Positions 16,452-27,154 of a stretch of DNA of 34,860 bases are shown in pieces. Both the position numbers and the translations under genes were made by a program. The notes beneath the pieces are model-generated. The model saw nothing but the letters and a program-made list of their open reading frames with translations, was not told the origin of the DNA and searched no databases. Within the stretch, counting starts at the first letter, position 1, and every line of letters begins with the position of its first letter. The DNA lies in assembly GCA_021845805.1 (NCBI GenBank), contig JAJZVD010000033.1, positions 1 to 34,860 of the forward strand, given 5' to 3'. The DNA is from Pseudomonadota bacterium (GTDB lineage Bacteria; Pseudomonadota; Alphaproteobacteria; Rhodobacterales; Rhodobacteraceae).

Positions 16452-16828
16452 TCCCGTCGCTGGCCAGCTTCGCCCTTGCCGGCTCTGCCATGGGCATCCT
16501 GGTCACCGGGATGCTGGCCGTCATGTTCCTGCGCGACCCGGTGAAGGGCATGGACTGGACGACCCACCGCGCGGGCGACCTTCCCAAGGTGATGGCCAAC
16601 CGCTACACGGCCTTCACCATGCTTGCCTGCGGTGCCACCGCCTACCGTGACCTGACGGTGATCGCCTTCCTCTTCGCCGTCTTTGCCTTCATGAGCCTTG
16701 CCGACACCTGGATCTACGGGCAGCAGGGCCTGCCCTATGCCAAACACCTGATGGCCGGTGTGGCCGCGGCGGTCGTGTCCGTCGTGGCGATCGCCGCGCT
16801 CATCTTCCAGTCCGGAGCTTCTGTCTGA
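16448..16828 (+). CDS. Small membrane protein of unknown function, nuo operon
   Basis: 126 residues, starting at ATG 16448 (ATGA overlap). There are about three to four predicted transmembrane helices: about 5-28, 54-66 (weak), 68-88 and 100-120. Between the first and second is a polar stretch, [20 protein letters not shown] do not recognise a family with confidence. The stop overlaps nuoE by TGATG. Membrane location and tight coupling make a complex I accessory or assembly role possible, but nothing in the sequence proves it. Confidence 0.75.
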   Translation: MIPSLASFALAGSAMGILVTGMLAVMFLRDPVKGMDWTTHRAGDLPKVMANRYTAFTMLACGATAYRDLTVIAFLFAVFAFMSLADTWIYGQQGLPYAKHLMAGVAAAVVSVVAIAALIFQSGASV

Positions 16829-17841
16829 TGCTACGCCGTCTTGCCGCCCACCAGCCCGAGAGCTTCGCCTTCACCCCCGCCAACGAGGCCTGGGCCAGGG
16901 CGCAGATCACCAAATACCCGCCGGGCCGGCAGGCCTCTGCGATCATTCCGCTGCTGTGGCGGGCGCAGGAACAGGAAGGCTGGCTGACCAAGCCCGCCAT
17001 CGAGCATGTGGCCGACATGCTGGGCATGGCCTACATCCGCGCGCTGGAAGTGGCGACGTTCTACTTCATGTTCCAGCTGGAACCGACAGGGTCGGTGGCG
17101 CATGTGCAGATCTGCGGCACGCTGTCGTGCATGCTCTGCGGCTCGGAAGACCTGGTTGCCGTCTGCAAGAAGAAGATCGCGCCGAAGCCGCATACGCTGT
17201 CGGCCGATGGCAAGTTCACCTGGGAAGAGGTGGAATGCCTGGGCGCCTGCGCCAACGCGCCGATGGCCCAGATCGGCAAGGACTATTACGAGGACCTGAC
17301 CGCCGAAGGCTTCGAGGCGCTGCTGGATCGCATGGCCGCGGGCGAGGTGCCGGTGCCCGGTCCGCAGAACGGCCGCTATGCCGCCGAGCCCAAATCGGGG
17401 CTGACCTCGCTGACCGACCATTTCGCGGGCCGTGCGCCGCACAACGGCAGCGTGCAGATCGCGGTGGACGTGGGCGACACGCTGAAACGCATCGACGGCA
17501 CCGAGGTGCCGCTGCGCGCGGCCTGGCTGGGCGCGGGCGAGGCGGCGCAGGTGGGCCACGCGCCCGCCGCCGCGGTGGCCGATGCGCCGGGCACCCGGCC
17601 TGCGGCGCTTGCCGCGCCGCGCGCCGGTGGCGCCGATGACCTGACGCGGATCAAGGGCATCGGGCCGAAACTGGCCGAGCTGTGCAATGCGATGGGCTTT
17701 TACCACTTCGACCAGATCGCGGGCTGGACCGCGGCCGAGATCGCCTGGGTCGATGCCAATCTGGAAGGCTTCAAGGGCCGCGTGACGCGAGATGGCTGGG
17801 TCGAACAGGCCCGCGCCCTCGTTGCCGCGCGCAAGGGCTGA
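16828..17841 (+). CDS. nuoE: NADH-quinone oxidoreductase subunit E with C-terminal helix-hairpin-helix extension
   Basis: 24-kDa-type subunit of the NADH module. The first 170 or so residues form the thioredoxin-like domain with the [2Fe-2S] N1a ligands Cys96, Cys101, Cys137 and Cys141 ([14 protein letters not shown] and [12 protein letters not shown]). The protein is 337 residues against about 165-240 for plain NuoE. After an Ala/Pro-rich linker (about 230-270) comes [21 protein letters not shown], a helix-hairpin-helix motif of the type otherwise found in DNA- or ribosome-associated proteins, then [18 protein letters not shown] to the end. I recall such long NuoE proteins in other alphaproteobacteria. 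The function of the tail is unknown. Confidence 0.95.
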   Translation: MLRRLAAHQPESFAFTPANEAWARAQITKYPPGRQASAIIPLLWRAQEQEGWLTKPAIEHVADMLGMAYIRALEVATFYFMFQLEPTGSVAHVQICGTLSCMLCGSEDLVAVCKKKIAPKPHTLSADGKFTWEEVECLGACANAPMAQIGKDYYEDLTAEGFEALLDRMAAGEVPVPGPQNGRYAAEPKSGLTSLTDHFAGRAPHNGSVQIAVDVGDTLKRIDGTEVPLRAAWLGAGEAAQVGHAPAAAVADAPGTRPAALAAPRAGGADDLTRIKGIGPKLAELCNAMGFYHFDQIAGWTAAEIAWVDANLEGFKGRVTRDGWVEQARALVAARKG

Positions 17842-17852
17842 GGGGTTCGCCG

Positions 17853-18080
17853 ATGTCGCATTCGAAAACGCCTGCGCATGGAAGCTGGGGCCTCGCGGCC
17901 TCGGTCGCCGTGCTGGCCTTCGTGATGGCCCGGGCAATGGCGCATCTGCATCTTCTGGGGGCCCTGCTGGCCGCGGCGCTGGCGCTGCTGGCCGTGGGCG
18001 GCGCGCTGCACTGGACGCTGGCGCGCCCGGTGCGGGTGCATCTGCGCGGCCCGCGCGCCCGCCGCACCGGGGGGCGCTGA
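17853..18080 (+). CDS. Small membrane protein of unknown function, nuo operon
   Basis: 75 residues beginning MSHSKTPAHGSWGLA at ATG 17853, 11 nt after nuoE with GAGGGG as Shine-Dalgarno. Two predicted helices (about 13-30 and 34-55) are followed by a very basic tail, VHLRGPRARRTGGR, which would stay in the cytoplasm. It is His-rich around HLHLL. No family recognised. It precedes another two-helix 75-residue protein by 3 nt, suggesting they act together. Confidence 0.65.
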   Translation: MSHSKTPAHGSWGLAASVAVLAFVMARAMAHLHLLGALLAAALALLAVGGALHWTLARPVRVHLRGPRARRTGGR

Positions 18081-18083
18081 GCC

Positions 18084-18311
18084 ATGCCGCGCCCGACGCC
18101 CGACGACGACGCGAAGCTGACCGCCCAGGGGCGGCAGGCTGCGGTCGTCATCGCGGCGGCGGCCGTGATCTGGGTGGCGGGCAACGCGCTGGCCACCCTC
18201 TATAGCTGGAACGTGCGCTATCTCTTCCTGCTCGACTTTGCGGCCCTGGCCGCCTTCGTCTGGGCGCTGATCGTGACCTGGCGGGTCTGGAACCGCCGCC
18301 GGGGCAATTGA
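18084..18311 (+). CDS. Small two-helix membrane protein (resembles DUF5337), nuo operon
   Basis: 75 residues from ATG 18084. A polar N-terminus, [19 protein letters not shown], leads into two predicted transmembrane helices (about 19-39 and 45-66, the second ending [12 protein letters not shown]) and a basic end RRRGN. I recall short proteins with this pattern in Rhodobacteraceae under the label DUF5337; that match is from memory. It lies between the other 75-residue gene (3-nt gap) and nuoF (11-nt gap). Confidence 0.7.
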   Translation: MPRPTPDDDAKLTAQGRQAAVVIAAAAVIWVAGNALATLYSWNVRYLFLLDFAALAAFVWALIVTWRVWNRRRGN

Positions 18312-18322
18312 GGAACCGAAAC

Positions 18323-19618
18323 ATGCTGACGGATCAGGATCGCATCTTCACCAACATCTACGGGATGCACGACCGCTCGCTGGCCGGGGCGCGCAAGCGT
18401 GGCCACTGGGACGGCACGAAAGAGATCCTGGCGCGCGGGCGCGACAAGATCATCGAGCAGGTGAAGGCCTCGGGCCTGCGCGGCCGTGGCGGCGCGGGTT
18501 TTCCCACCGGGCTCAAGTGGTCGTTCATGCCGAAGGCGTCGGACGGCCGGCCCGCCTATCTGGTGGTGAATGCCGACGAATCCGAACCCGGCACCTGCAA
18601 GGACCGCGAGATCATGCGCCACGACCCGCATACGCTGGTCGAAGGCTGCCTGATCGCCAGCTTCGCGATGGGGGCGAATGCCGCCTACATCTACATCCGC
18701 GGCGAATACATCCGCGAGAAGGAGGCGCTGCAACGCGCCATCGACGAGGCCTATGACGCGGGGCTGATCGGCAAGAACGCCTGCGGCTCGGGCTACGATT
18801 TCGATCTTTACCTGCACCACGGTGCCGGCGCCTACATCTGCGGCGAGGAAACCGCGCTGCTGGAATCGCTGGAAGGCAAGAAGGGCATGCCCCGGATGAA
18901 GCCGCCGTTCCCGGCAGGCTCGGGCCTTTACGGCTGCCCCTCGACGGTGAACAACGTCGAATCCATCGCGGTCGTGCCCACCATCCTGCGCCGGGGCCCG
19001 GAATGGTTCGCAGGCTTCGGCCGCCCGAACAACGCGGGCACCAAGCTTTTCGCGATCTCGGGGCATGTGAACACCCCCTGCGTGGTGGAAGAGGCGATGT
19101 CGATCCCGTTGCAGGAACTGCTGGAAAAGCACTGCGGCGGCGTGCGGGGCGGCTGGAAGAACCTGAAGGCGGTGATCCCGGGCGGGTCGTCGGTGCAACT
19201 GCTGCGCGCCGAGGAATGCGATGACGCGATCATGGATTTCGACTGGCTGCGCGAAAAGAAATCCGGCCTCGGTACCGCGGCGGTGATCGTGATGGACCAG
19301 TCGACCGACATCATCAAGGCGATCTGGCGGCTGTCGAAGTTCTACAAGCACGAAAGCTGCGGCCAGTGCACGCCCTGCCGCGAAGGCACGGGCTGGATGA
19401 TGCGGGTGATGGATCGTCTGGTGCGCGGCGAGGCCGAGATCGAAGAGATCGACATGCTGCAATCGGTCACCAAGCAGGTCGAGGGCCACACGATCTGTGC
19501 GCTTGGCGATGCGGCGGCCTGGCCGATCCAGGGTCTGATCCGGCAATTCCGCGACGAGATCGAGGACCGGATCAAGGCCCGGAAATCCGGGCGCATGGGC
19601 GCGATGGCGGCGGAGTAA
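18323..19618 (+). CDS. nuoF: NADH-quinone oxidoreductase subunit F
   Basis: 51-kDa-type subunit that binds FMN and NADH and holds cluster N3; entry point for electrons. The 431 residues include [13 protein letters not shown] (54-66) and [14 protein letters not shown] in the FMN/NADH region, [19 protein letters not shown], and the N3 [4Fe-4S] ligands Cys346, Cys349, Cys352 ([12 protein letters not shown]) and Cys392 (TICALGD). The start is ATG 18323, 7 nt after GAGGAA and equal in length to the Paracoccus subunit; an in-frame TTG at 18308 overlaps the preceding gene and is rejected. Confidence 0.97.
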   Translation: MLTDQDRIFTNIYGMHDRSLAGARKRGHWDGTKEILARGRDKIIEQVKASGLRGRGGAGFPTGLKWSFMPKASDGRPAYLVVNADESEPGTCKDREIMRHDPHTLVEGCLIASFAMGANAAYIYIRGEYIREKEALQRAIDEAYDAGLIGKNACGSGYDFDLYLHHGAGAYICGEETALLESLEGKKGMPRMKPPFPAGSGLYGCPSTVNNVESIAVVPTILRRGPEWFAGFGRPNNAGTKLFAISGHVNTPCVVEEAMSIPLQELLEKHCGGVRGGWKNLKAVIPGGSSVQLLRAEECDDAIMDFDWLREKKSGLGTAAVIVMDQSTDIIKAIWRLSKFYKHESCGQCTPCREGTGWMMRVMDRLVRGEAEIEEIDMLQSVTKQVEGHTICALGDAAAWPIQGLIRQFRDEIEDRIKARKSGRMGAMAAE

Positions 19619-19622
19619 GACA

Positions 19623-21632
19623 ATGGCTGACCTGAAGAAAATCAGCATCGACGGGATCGTGGTCGAGGTTGACGGCGCGATGACCATCATCCAGGCCGCC
19701 GAGGTCGCGGGCGTGGAGATTCCGCGCTTCTGCTACCACGAGCGGCTGTCGATCGCGGGCAACTGCCGGATGTGCCTGGTGGAAGTGGTGGGTGGCCCGC
19801 CCAAGCCCGCGGCAAGCTGCGCCATGCAGGTGCGCGACCTGCGCCCCGGCCCGAACGGCGAACCCGCCGTGGTCAAGACCAACACGCCGATGGTGAAGAA
19901 GGCGCGCGAAGGGGTGATGGAGTTCCTGCTCATCAACCACCCGCTCGACTGCCCGATCTGCGACCAGGGCGGCGAATGCGACCTGCAGGATCAGGCGATG
20001 GCCTATGGCGTCGATTTCAGCCGCTACCGCGAGCCGAAGCGCGCCTCGGAAAACCTGAACCTGGGCCCGCTGGTCAAGACCGAGATGACCCGCTGCATCT
20101 CCTGCACCCGCTGTGTGCGCTTCACGACCGAGGTCGCGGGCATCACCCAGATGGGCCAGACCGGGCGCGGCGAGGACAGCGAGATCACCAGCTACCTGAA
20201 CCAGACGCTCGATTCGAACCTTCAGGGCAACATCATCGACCTGTGCCCGGTCGGCGCGCTGACCTCGAAGCCCTATGCCTTTACCGCACGGCCGTGGGAG
20301 CTGACCAAGACCGAGACCATCGACGTGATGGACGCGCTTGGCTCGGCCATCCGGGTGGACACCAAGGGGCGCGAGGTGATGCGCATCATCCCGCGCAACA
20401 ACGACGCGGTGAACGAGGAGTGGATCAGCGACAAGACCCGCTTCATCTGGGACGGCCTGCGCCGACAGCGGCTGGACACGCCCTATATCCGCGAAAACGG
20501 CAAGCTGCGCAAAGCGGGCTGGGGCGAGGCGCTGGCCGCCGCGGCGCGCGCGATGACCGGCAAGCGGGTCGCGGGCCTCGTGGGCGATCTGGTTCCGGTC
20601 GAGGCGGCCTACGGGCTGAAGACGCTGATCGAAGGCCTTGGCGGCAAGGTGGAATGCCGCACCGATGGCGCCCGGCTGCCTGCGGGCAACCGCTCGGCCT
20701 ATGTAGGCACCTCGGCCATCGAGGATATCGACAGCGCGAAGGTGATCTGGCTTGTCGGGTCGAACCCGCGGGACGAGGCGCCGGTGCTGAACGCCCGGCT
20801 GCGCAAGGCCTGGACCCGGGGCGCCGAGATCCGGGTGATCGGCCCGGCGATGGACCTGACCTATGACGTGACCCATCTGGGTACCGACCGCGCCGCGCTG
20901 GTCAAGGCCGCGGCCGAGGCCCAGCCGGGCAAGCCTGGGCTGGTGATCCTGGGGCAGGGTGCGATCAACGAGGCCGATGGCGAGGCCGTGCTGGCCCACG
21001 CGATGAAGCTGGCCGAGGCCGCCGGCGCGGGCTTTCTGGTGCTGCACACCGCCGCCGCGCGCGTGGGTGCCATGGATGTCGGCTGCGTGACCGACGGCGG
21101 GCTCGCGTCCGCCATCGAGGGGGCCGAGGTGATCTACAACCTTGGCGCCGACGAGGTGGACATCGCCCCCGGTCCGCTTGTGATCTATCAGGGCAGTCAC
21201 GGCGACCGCGGCGCGCATCGCGCCGACATCATCCTGCCGGGCGCCGCCTATACCGAGGAAGGTGGGCTGTTCGTGAACACCGAGGGCCGTCCGCAGGTGG
21301 CGTTCCGCGCGGGCTTCCCGCCGGGCGAGGCCAAGGAAAACTGGGCGATCCTGCGCGCGCTCTCGGCCGAGCTGGGCAAGACCCAACCCTGGGACAGCCT
21401 GGCCGTGCTGCGGCGCGCGCTGGTGGCCGCGCATCCGTATCTGGGCGCGCTGGACGAACGGGCCGACAACGGCTGGACCCCGCTGCCGCTGCGCGACCCG
21501 GCCAAGGCCGCGTTCCGCACCGCGATCCGGGATTTCTACCTGACGAACCCGATCGCCCGCGCCTCGGCGCTGATGGCGGAACTGTCGAAGGCGCAGGCCG
21601 AACGCCGCGCCCCGGCGCTGGCGGCCGAGTGA
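19623..21632 (+). CDS. nuoG: NADH-quinone oxidoreductase subunit G
   Basis: 75-kDa-type iron-sulfur subunit. The 669 residues begin with a ferredoxin-like domain binding N1b (Cys37, Cys48, Cys51, Cys66). Next is the His-ligated N5 centre (His106, Cys110, Cys113, Cys119 in [19 protein letters not shown]) and then N4 (Cys158, Cys161, Cys164, Cys208). The rest resembles molybdopterin oxidoreductases without cofactor. The extra N7 motif (CxxCxxxC) seen in E. coli and Thermus is absent, as in mitochondria and Paracoccus. Starts 4 nt after nuoF. Confidence 0.97.
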   Translation: MADLKKISIDGIVVEVDGAMTIIQAAEVAGVEIPRFCYHERLSIAGNCRMCLVEVVGGPPKPAASCAMQVRDLRPGPNGEPAVVKTNTPMVKKAREGVMEFLLINHPLDCPICDQGGECDLQDQAMAYGVDFSRYREPKRASENLNLGPLVKTEMTRCISCTRCVRFTTEVAGITQMGQTGRGEDSEITSYLNQTLDSNLQGNIIDLCPVGALTSKPYAFTARPWELTKTETIDVMDALGSAIRVDTKGREVMRIIPRNNDAVNEEWISDKTRFIWDGLRRQRLDTPYIRENGKLRKAGWGEALAAAARAMTGKRVAGLVGDLVPVEAAYGLKTLIEGLGGKVECRTDGARLPAGNRSAYVGTSAIEDIDSAKVIWLVGSNPRDEAPVLNARLRKAWTRGAEIRVIGPAMDLTYDVTHLGTDRAALVKAAAEAQPGKPGLVILGQGAINEADGEAVLAHAMKLAEAAGAGFLVLHTAAARVGAMDVGCVTDGGLASAIEGAEVIYNLGADEVDIAPGPLVIYQGSHGDRGAHRADIILPGAAYTEEGGLFVNTEGRPQVAFRAGFPPGEAKENWAILRALSAELGKTQPWDSLAVLRRALVAAHPYLGALDERADNGWTPLPLRDPAKAAFRTAIRDFYLTNPIARASALMAELSKAQAERRAPALAAE

Positions 21633-21635
21633 GCC

Positions 21636-22052
21636 ATGCCCCGCGCCCTTCGCCACGCCGCACCCGGTCTGGCCGCCCTGGCGGTCCTGTCCGGCTGCGC
21701 GGGCGGGGGCGCGGGCGGGGGCGCAGTGTCGCAAGCGAATTTCCATCCGCAATATCTGGGCATCAAGACGGTGCTTCTGGAGGGCGACCTGGTGGATTTT
21801 CTGGTCTCGATGAAGGGCGCGCGGGATCCCGCCGACGTCGAGGCCTATGCCCAGTGCGCGGCCGCGCAATATGCGCTGATCCGCGGTTTCGGCTTCGCGC
21901 GTCATGTGCGGACGACCGTGGCGGAAGAGGGTGGCGTTTGGCGCGGAGATGCGGTTTACACCATCTCGGCCGCGCTGCCGAAGGGACTTATGACGATCGA
22001 CGCCGAAGTGACGGTGCGCGATTGCGGAATGCAGGGAATACCGACGGTCTGA
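21636..22052 (+). CDS. Putative lipoprotein of unknown function, nuo operon
   Basis: 138 residues from ATG 21636, 3 nt after nuoG. The signal sequence ends in a lipobox, AVLSGC, with Cys21 as the lipidation site, followed by a Gly/Ala-rich linker (CAGGGAGGGA). The mature domain (about 34-138) mixes helix and strand and has Cys74 and Cys130, a possible disulfide pair. I do not recognise the domain. The 3' end of the gene is less GC-rich than its neighbours. A 41-nt gap to nuoH is one of the longer spacers inside the operon. Likely tethered to a membrane on the periplasmic side. Confidence 0.78.
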   Translation: MPRALRHAAPGLAALAVLSGCAGGGAGGGAVSQANFHPQYLGIKTVLLEGDLVDFLVSMKGARDPADVEAYAQCAAAQYALIRGFGFARHVRTTVAEEGGVWRGDAVYTISAALPKGLMTIDAEVTVRDCGMQGIPTV

Positions 22053-22093
22053 GGACGGAAGTCGGACGACGGGCGGTCAGAGGATGAGGCAAG

Positions 22094-23131
22094 ATGGCTG
22101 ACTTTCTGCAAACGGGGCTGGGCACGGCGATCCTGATCGCGCTGCAGGGCCTTCTGATCATCGCCTTCGTGATGATCTCGCTTCTGTTCCTCGTCTATGG
22201 CGACCGCAAGATCTGGGCCGCCGTGCAGATGCGGAAGGGGCCGAACGTGGTGGGCGCCTTCGGCCTGCTGCAATCGGTGGCCGACGCGCTGAAATATGTG
22301 GTCAAGGAAATCGTAGTGCCCGCGGGCGCGGACCGGGCGGTGTTCTTCCTGGCCCCGATGCTGAGCTTCGTGCTGGCCGTGCTGGCCTGGGCGGTGATCC
22401 CGTTCGAGCACGGCTGGGTGCTGAGCGACATCAACGTGGCCGTGCTGTTCGTCTTTGCCGCCTCTTCGCTCGAGGTCTACGGCGTCATCATGGGCGGCTG
22501 GGCCTCGAACTCGAAATACCCGTTCCTGGGCTCGCTGCGCTCGGCCGCGCAGATGATTTCCTATGAAGTGTCGCTGGGGCTCATCATCATTGGGGTCATC
22601 ATCTCGACCGGCTCGATGAACTTCACCGACATCGTGAACGCGCAGAAGGGCAGCTTTGGCCTGCTGAACTGGTACTGGCTGCCGCATCTGCCGATGGTCG
22701 TGCTGTTCTTCGTCTCGGCGCTGGCCGAAACCAACCGCCCGCCGTTCGACCTGCCGGAAGCGGAATCGGAACTGGTCGCGGGCTTCATGGTGGAATATTC
22801 CTCGACGCCGTACCTGCTGTTCATGGCGGGCGAATACATCGCCGTCTTCCTGATGTGCGCGCTGATTTCGCTGCTGTTCTTCGGCGGCTGGCTGTCGCCC
22901 ATTCCCGGCATTCCCGACGGCGCGCTGTGGATGGTGGGCAAGATGGCGTTCTTCTTCTTCCTCTTCGCCATGGTGAAGGCCATCGTGCCGCGCTACCGCT
23001 ATGACCAGCTCATGCGGATCGGCTGGAAGGTCTTTCTTCCGATGAGCCTGGGCTGGGTTGTCATCGTGGCGTTCCTTGCGAAATACGACGTGCTCTGGGG
23101 TCTCTGGGCACGCTACACGATCGGGGGCTGA
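22094..23131 (+). CDS. nuoH: NADH-quinone oxidoreductase subunit H
   Basis: Membrane subunit that connects the quinone pocket to the proton-pumping arm. The 345 residues form about eight helices with [22 protein letters not shown] (quinone entry) and [23 protein letters not shown], the acidic loop of the E-channel. Starts at ATG 22094 after GAGGATGAGGCAAG. The stop lies 1 nt before the nuoI start. Confidence 0.97.
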   Translation: MADFLQTGLGTAILIALQGLLIIAFVMISLLFLVYGDRKIWAAVQMRKGPNVVGAFGLLQSVADALKYVVKEIVVPAGADRAVFFLAPMLSFVLAVLAWAVIPFEHGWVLSDINVAVLFVFAASSLEVYGVIMGGWASNSKYPFLGSLRSAAQMISYEVSLGLIIIGVIISTGSMNFTDIVNAQKGSFGLLNWYWLPHLPMVVLFFVSALAETNRPPFDLPEAESELVAGFMVEYSSTPYLLFMAGEYIAVFLMCALISLLFFGGWLSPIPGIPDGALWMVGKMAFFFFLFAMVKAIVPRYRYDQLMRIGWKVFLPMSLGWVVIVAFLAKYDVLWGLWARYTIGG

Positions 23132-23132
23132 G

Positions 23133-23624
23133 ATGGGCATCGACATCAACCGCGCCGTCAAATACTTCTTCCTGACGGATTTCATCAAAGGCTTCGGCCT
23201 GGGCATGAAATACTTCCTCGCCCCCAAGGCGACGCTGAACTACCCGCATGAAAAGGGGCCGCTGTCGCCCCGGTTCCGCGGCGAACACGCGCTGCGCCGT
23301 TATCCTTCGGGCGAGGAACGCTGCATCGCCTGCAAGCTGTGCGAGGCGATCTGCCCGGCGCAGGCGATCACCATCGACGCCGAGCCGCGTGACGACGGCA
23401 GCCGCCGCACCACGCGCTATGACATCGACATGACCAAGTGCATCTACTGCGGCTTCTGCCAGGAAGCCTGCCCGGTGGATGCCATCGTCGAGGGGCCGAA
23501 CTTCGAATTCGCGTCGGAAACGCGCGAGGAGCTGTTCTACGACAAGGCCAAGCTGCTGGACAACGGCGACCGCTGGGAGGCCGAGATCGCCCGCAACCTC
23601 GAAGCGGACGCGCCCTACAGATGA
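23133..23624 (+). CDS. nuoI: NADH-quinone oxidoreductase subunit I
   Basis: TYKY-type ferredoxin subunit with two [4Fe-4S] clusters, N6a and N6b. The 163 residues have ligands Cys64, Cys67, Cys70, Cys74 ([14 protein letters not shown]) and Cys103, Cys106, Cys109, Cys113 ([14 protein letters not shown]), with the expected swap of the fourth ligands between clusters. An amphipathic N-terminal helix (about 10-28) lies on the membrane. The start is ATG 23133; the open frame extends upstream only as nuoH shadow. The stop overlaps the next gene by ATGA. Confidence 0.97.
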   Translation: MGIDINRAVKYFFLTDFIKGFGLGMKYFLAPKATLNYPHEKGPLSPRFRGEHALRRYPSGEERCIACKLCEAICPAQAITIDAEPRDDGSRRTTRYDIDMTKCIYCGFCQEACPVDAIVEGPNFEFASETREELFYDKAKLLDNGDRWEAEIARNLEADAPYR

Positions 23625-24031
23625 CCGAGGATTTCACCAAGCTGTTCAAGGCGATGGTCGAGCAGGGCCAGCAGATGGTCCGCGCCTTCAACCCCGCGCT
23701 GGAAAACATGACGGTGAAGGGCTTCGACTCTCTCATGCCCACGATGACCAAGGACATGATGGAGATGTGGTTCGGCCGGACCTTCAACAAGGACGGGCTG
23801 GACGCGAAAACGCGGCTTCTGGTCACGCTCGCGGCACTGACGGTGCTGGGTGCGCAGGCAGAGCCGCAGATGCGCCTGACGATCCGGCACGCGCTGGAAG
23901 CGGGCGCCACCAAGCGCGAGATCGCCGAGGTGATCTCGCAGATGAGCATGTTCGGCGGCCTGCCCGCCATGACCAAGGCGCTGGAGATCGCGCAAAGCGT
24001 CTTCGGCGAAAACGAGGAGGACAGCGAGTGA
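23621..24031 (+). CDS. Carboxymuconolactone decarboxylase-like (AhpD-fold) protein, nuo operon
   Basis: 136 residues from ATG 23621 (ATGA overlap with nuoI). Residues 45-130 match the CMD fold: [25 protein letters not shown], then [29 protein letters not shown] with His90 and the ALEAGAT(K)xEIxEV signature. The redox CxxC of AhpD-type peroxidase partners is missing; the protein has no cysteine at all, so it is not an AhpD-like thiol reductase. The N-terminal 45 residues, helical and amphipathic, are not part of the usual domain. Function unknown. It overlaps nuoJ by GTGA. Confidence 0.82.
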   Translation: MTEDFTKLFKAMVEQGQQMVRAFNPALENMTVKGFDSLMPTMTKDMMEMWFGRTFNKDGLDAKTRLLVTLAALTVLGAQAEPQMRLTIRHALEAGATKREIAEVISQMSMFGGLPAMTKALEIAQSVFGENEEDSE

Positions 24032-24642
24032 CTGTCGCAGCCTTTGCCTTCTACCTCTTCGCCATCGTGGCGGTCGCCTCCGGCATCTTCGTGGTGACGG
24101 CGCGGAACCCGGTGCACTCGGTGCTCTGGCTGATCCTGGCCTTCCTCTCGGCGGCGGGGCTGTTCGTCCTGATGGGGGCGGAATTCGTGGCGATGCTTCT
24201 CATCATCGTCTATGTCGGCGCCGTGGCCGTGCTGTTCCTGTTCGTCGTGATGATGCTCGACGTGGACTTCGCCGAGCTGAAGGCCGAGATGGTGAAATAC
24301 ATGCCCATCGGCCTGCTGATCGGGCTGATCCTGCTGGGCGAGTTCGTCTCGGTCTTCGCGGTCTGGCAAAGTGCGGGCGGGGCTGAGGGGCTGCGCGCGG
24401 CCGTCACCCCCGACGCGGCGCAGGTGCAGAACACCAGGGCGCTCGGGATGATCCTCTATGACAAGTACGTCTACCTCTTCATGCTTTCGGCGCTGGTGCT
24501 GCTTGTGGCGATGATCGGGGCGATCGTGCTGACCATGCGCCACCGCAAGGACGTGAAGCGGCAGAACGTGCTGGCGCAGATGTGGCGCGACCCGGCCAAG
24601 GCGATGGAACTGAAGGATGTGAAACCGGGGCAGGGTCTCTGA
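24028..24642 (+). CDS. nuoJ: NADH-quinone oxidoreductase subunit J
   Basis: Membrane subunit with five predicted helices over 204 residues. [26 protein letters not shown] contains the third helix whose pi-bulge and Tyr-Val-Gly segment are linked to active/deactive switching in mitochondrial ND6. The start is GTG 24028, which overlaps the CMD-like stop (GTGA) and follows GAGGAGG. It is followed by the only repeat-bearing gap inside the nuo operon. Confidence 0.95.
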   Translation: MTVAAFAFYLFAIVAVASGIFVVTARNPVHSVLWLILAFLSAAGLFVLMGAEFVAMLLIIVYVGAVAVLFLFVVMMLDVDFAELKAEMVKYMPIGLLIGLILLGEFVSVFAVWQSAGGAEGLRAAVTPDAAQVQNTRALGMILYDKYVYLFMLSALVLLVAMIGAIVLTMRHRKDVKRQNVLAQMWRDPAKAMELKDVKPGQGL

Positions 24643-24651
24643 CCCCCCCGG

Positions 24652-24669
24652 CCCGCGCCGCGGCGCGGG
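24652..24669. repeat. Perfect 18-bp palindrome between nuoJ and nuoK
   Basis: CCCGCGCCGCGGCGCGGG is fully self-complementary, 9 nt after the nuoJ stop. In RNA it would form a tight GC hairpin. Together with the next element it makes the 100-bp nuoJ-nuoK gap structurally rich. Confidence 0.65.
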
Positions 24670-24679
24670 GCAAGAGACA

Positions 24680-24713
24680 AGGGTTCCCGCAGCCGCGGGA
24701 ATGACAAGAAGGA
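24680..24713. repeat. Dispersed REP-like palindrome between nuoJ and nuoK
   Basis: The core TTCCCGC (24684-24690) and GCGGGAA (24695-24701) form a 7-bp stem, followed by TGACAAGAAGG. The pattern TTCCCG-N-CGGGAATGAC is a common bacterial intergenic repeat; its antisense translation gives the telltale [10 protein letters not shown]-like peptide often seen in over-annotated genomes. That recognition is from memory. It lies 29 nt before the nuoK Shine-Dalgarno. Confidence 0.65.
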
Positions 24714-24742
24714 CAGCGGGCAAAGCGCCCGGAGGGACGTTG

Positions 24743-25048
24743 ATGATCGGATTGACACATTACCTGACGGTGGCGGCGGCCTTGTTCGTCATCGGCATCT
24801 TCGGGATCTTCCTGAACCGGAAGAACGTGATCGTCATCCTGATGTCGATCGAGCTGATGCTTCTGGCGGTCAACATCAACCTCGTGGCGTTTTCCACCTT
24901 CCTGCACGACCTCGTGGGGCAGGTCTTCACGATGTTCGTGCTGACGGTGGCGGCGGCCGAGGCGGCGATCGGCCTTGCGATCCTCGTGGGCTTCTTCCGC
25001 AGCCGCGGGACCATCGACGTCGAAGACGTCAACGTGATGAAGGGCTGA
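24743..25048 (+). CDS. nuoK: NADH-quinone oxidoreductase subunit K
   Basis: 101-residue membrane subunit related to MrpC, with three transmembrane helices. The conserved buried glutamates of the proton path are Glu37 ([14 protein letters not shown]) and Glu73 ([11 protein letters not shown]). The start is ATG 24743, 6 nt after GGAGGG; the frame continues upstream to an ATG at 24701 that sits in the REP-like repeat and is rejected. Confidence 0.96.
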   Translation: MIGLTHYLTVAAALFVIGIFGIFLNRKNVIVILMSIELMLLAVNINLVAFSTFLHDLVGQVFTMFVLTVAAAEAAIGLAILVGFFRSRGTIDVEDVNVMKG

Positions 25049-25054
25049 GACGCC

Positions 25055-27153
<2,099 letters not shown>

Positions 27154-27154
<1 letters not shown>

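Noticed and set aside
19572-21905. 777-codon minus-strand frame opposite nuoG
   Set aside because: Shadow frame; nuoG has all Fe-S ligands in the plus strand and the antisense product resembles nothing.
23621-24031. AhpD-type alkylhydroperoxidase partner
   Set aside because: The CxxC active site and indeed any cysteine are missing.
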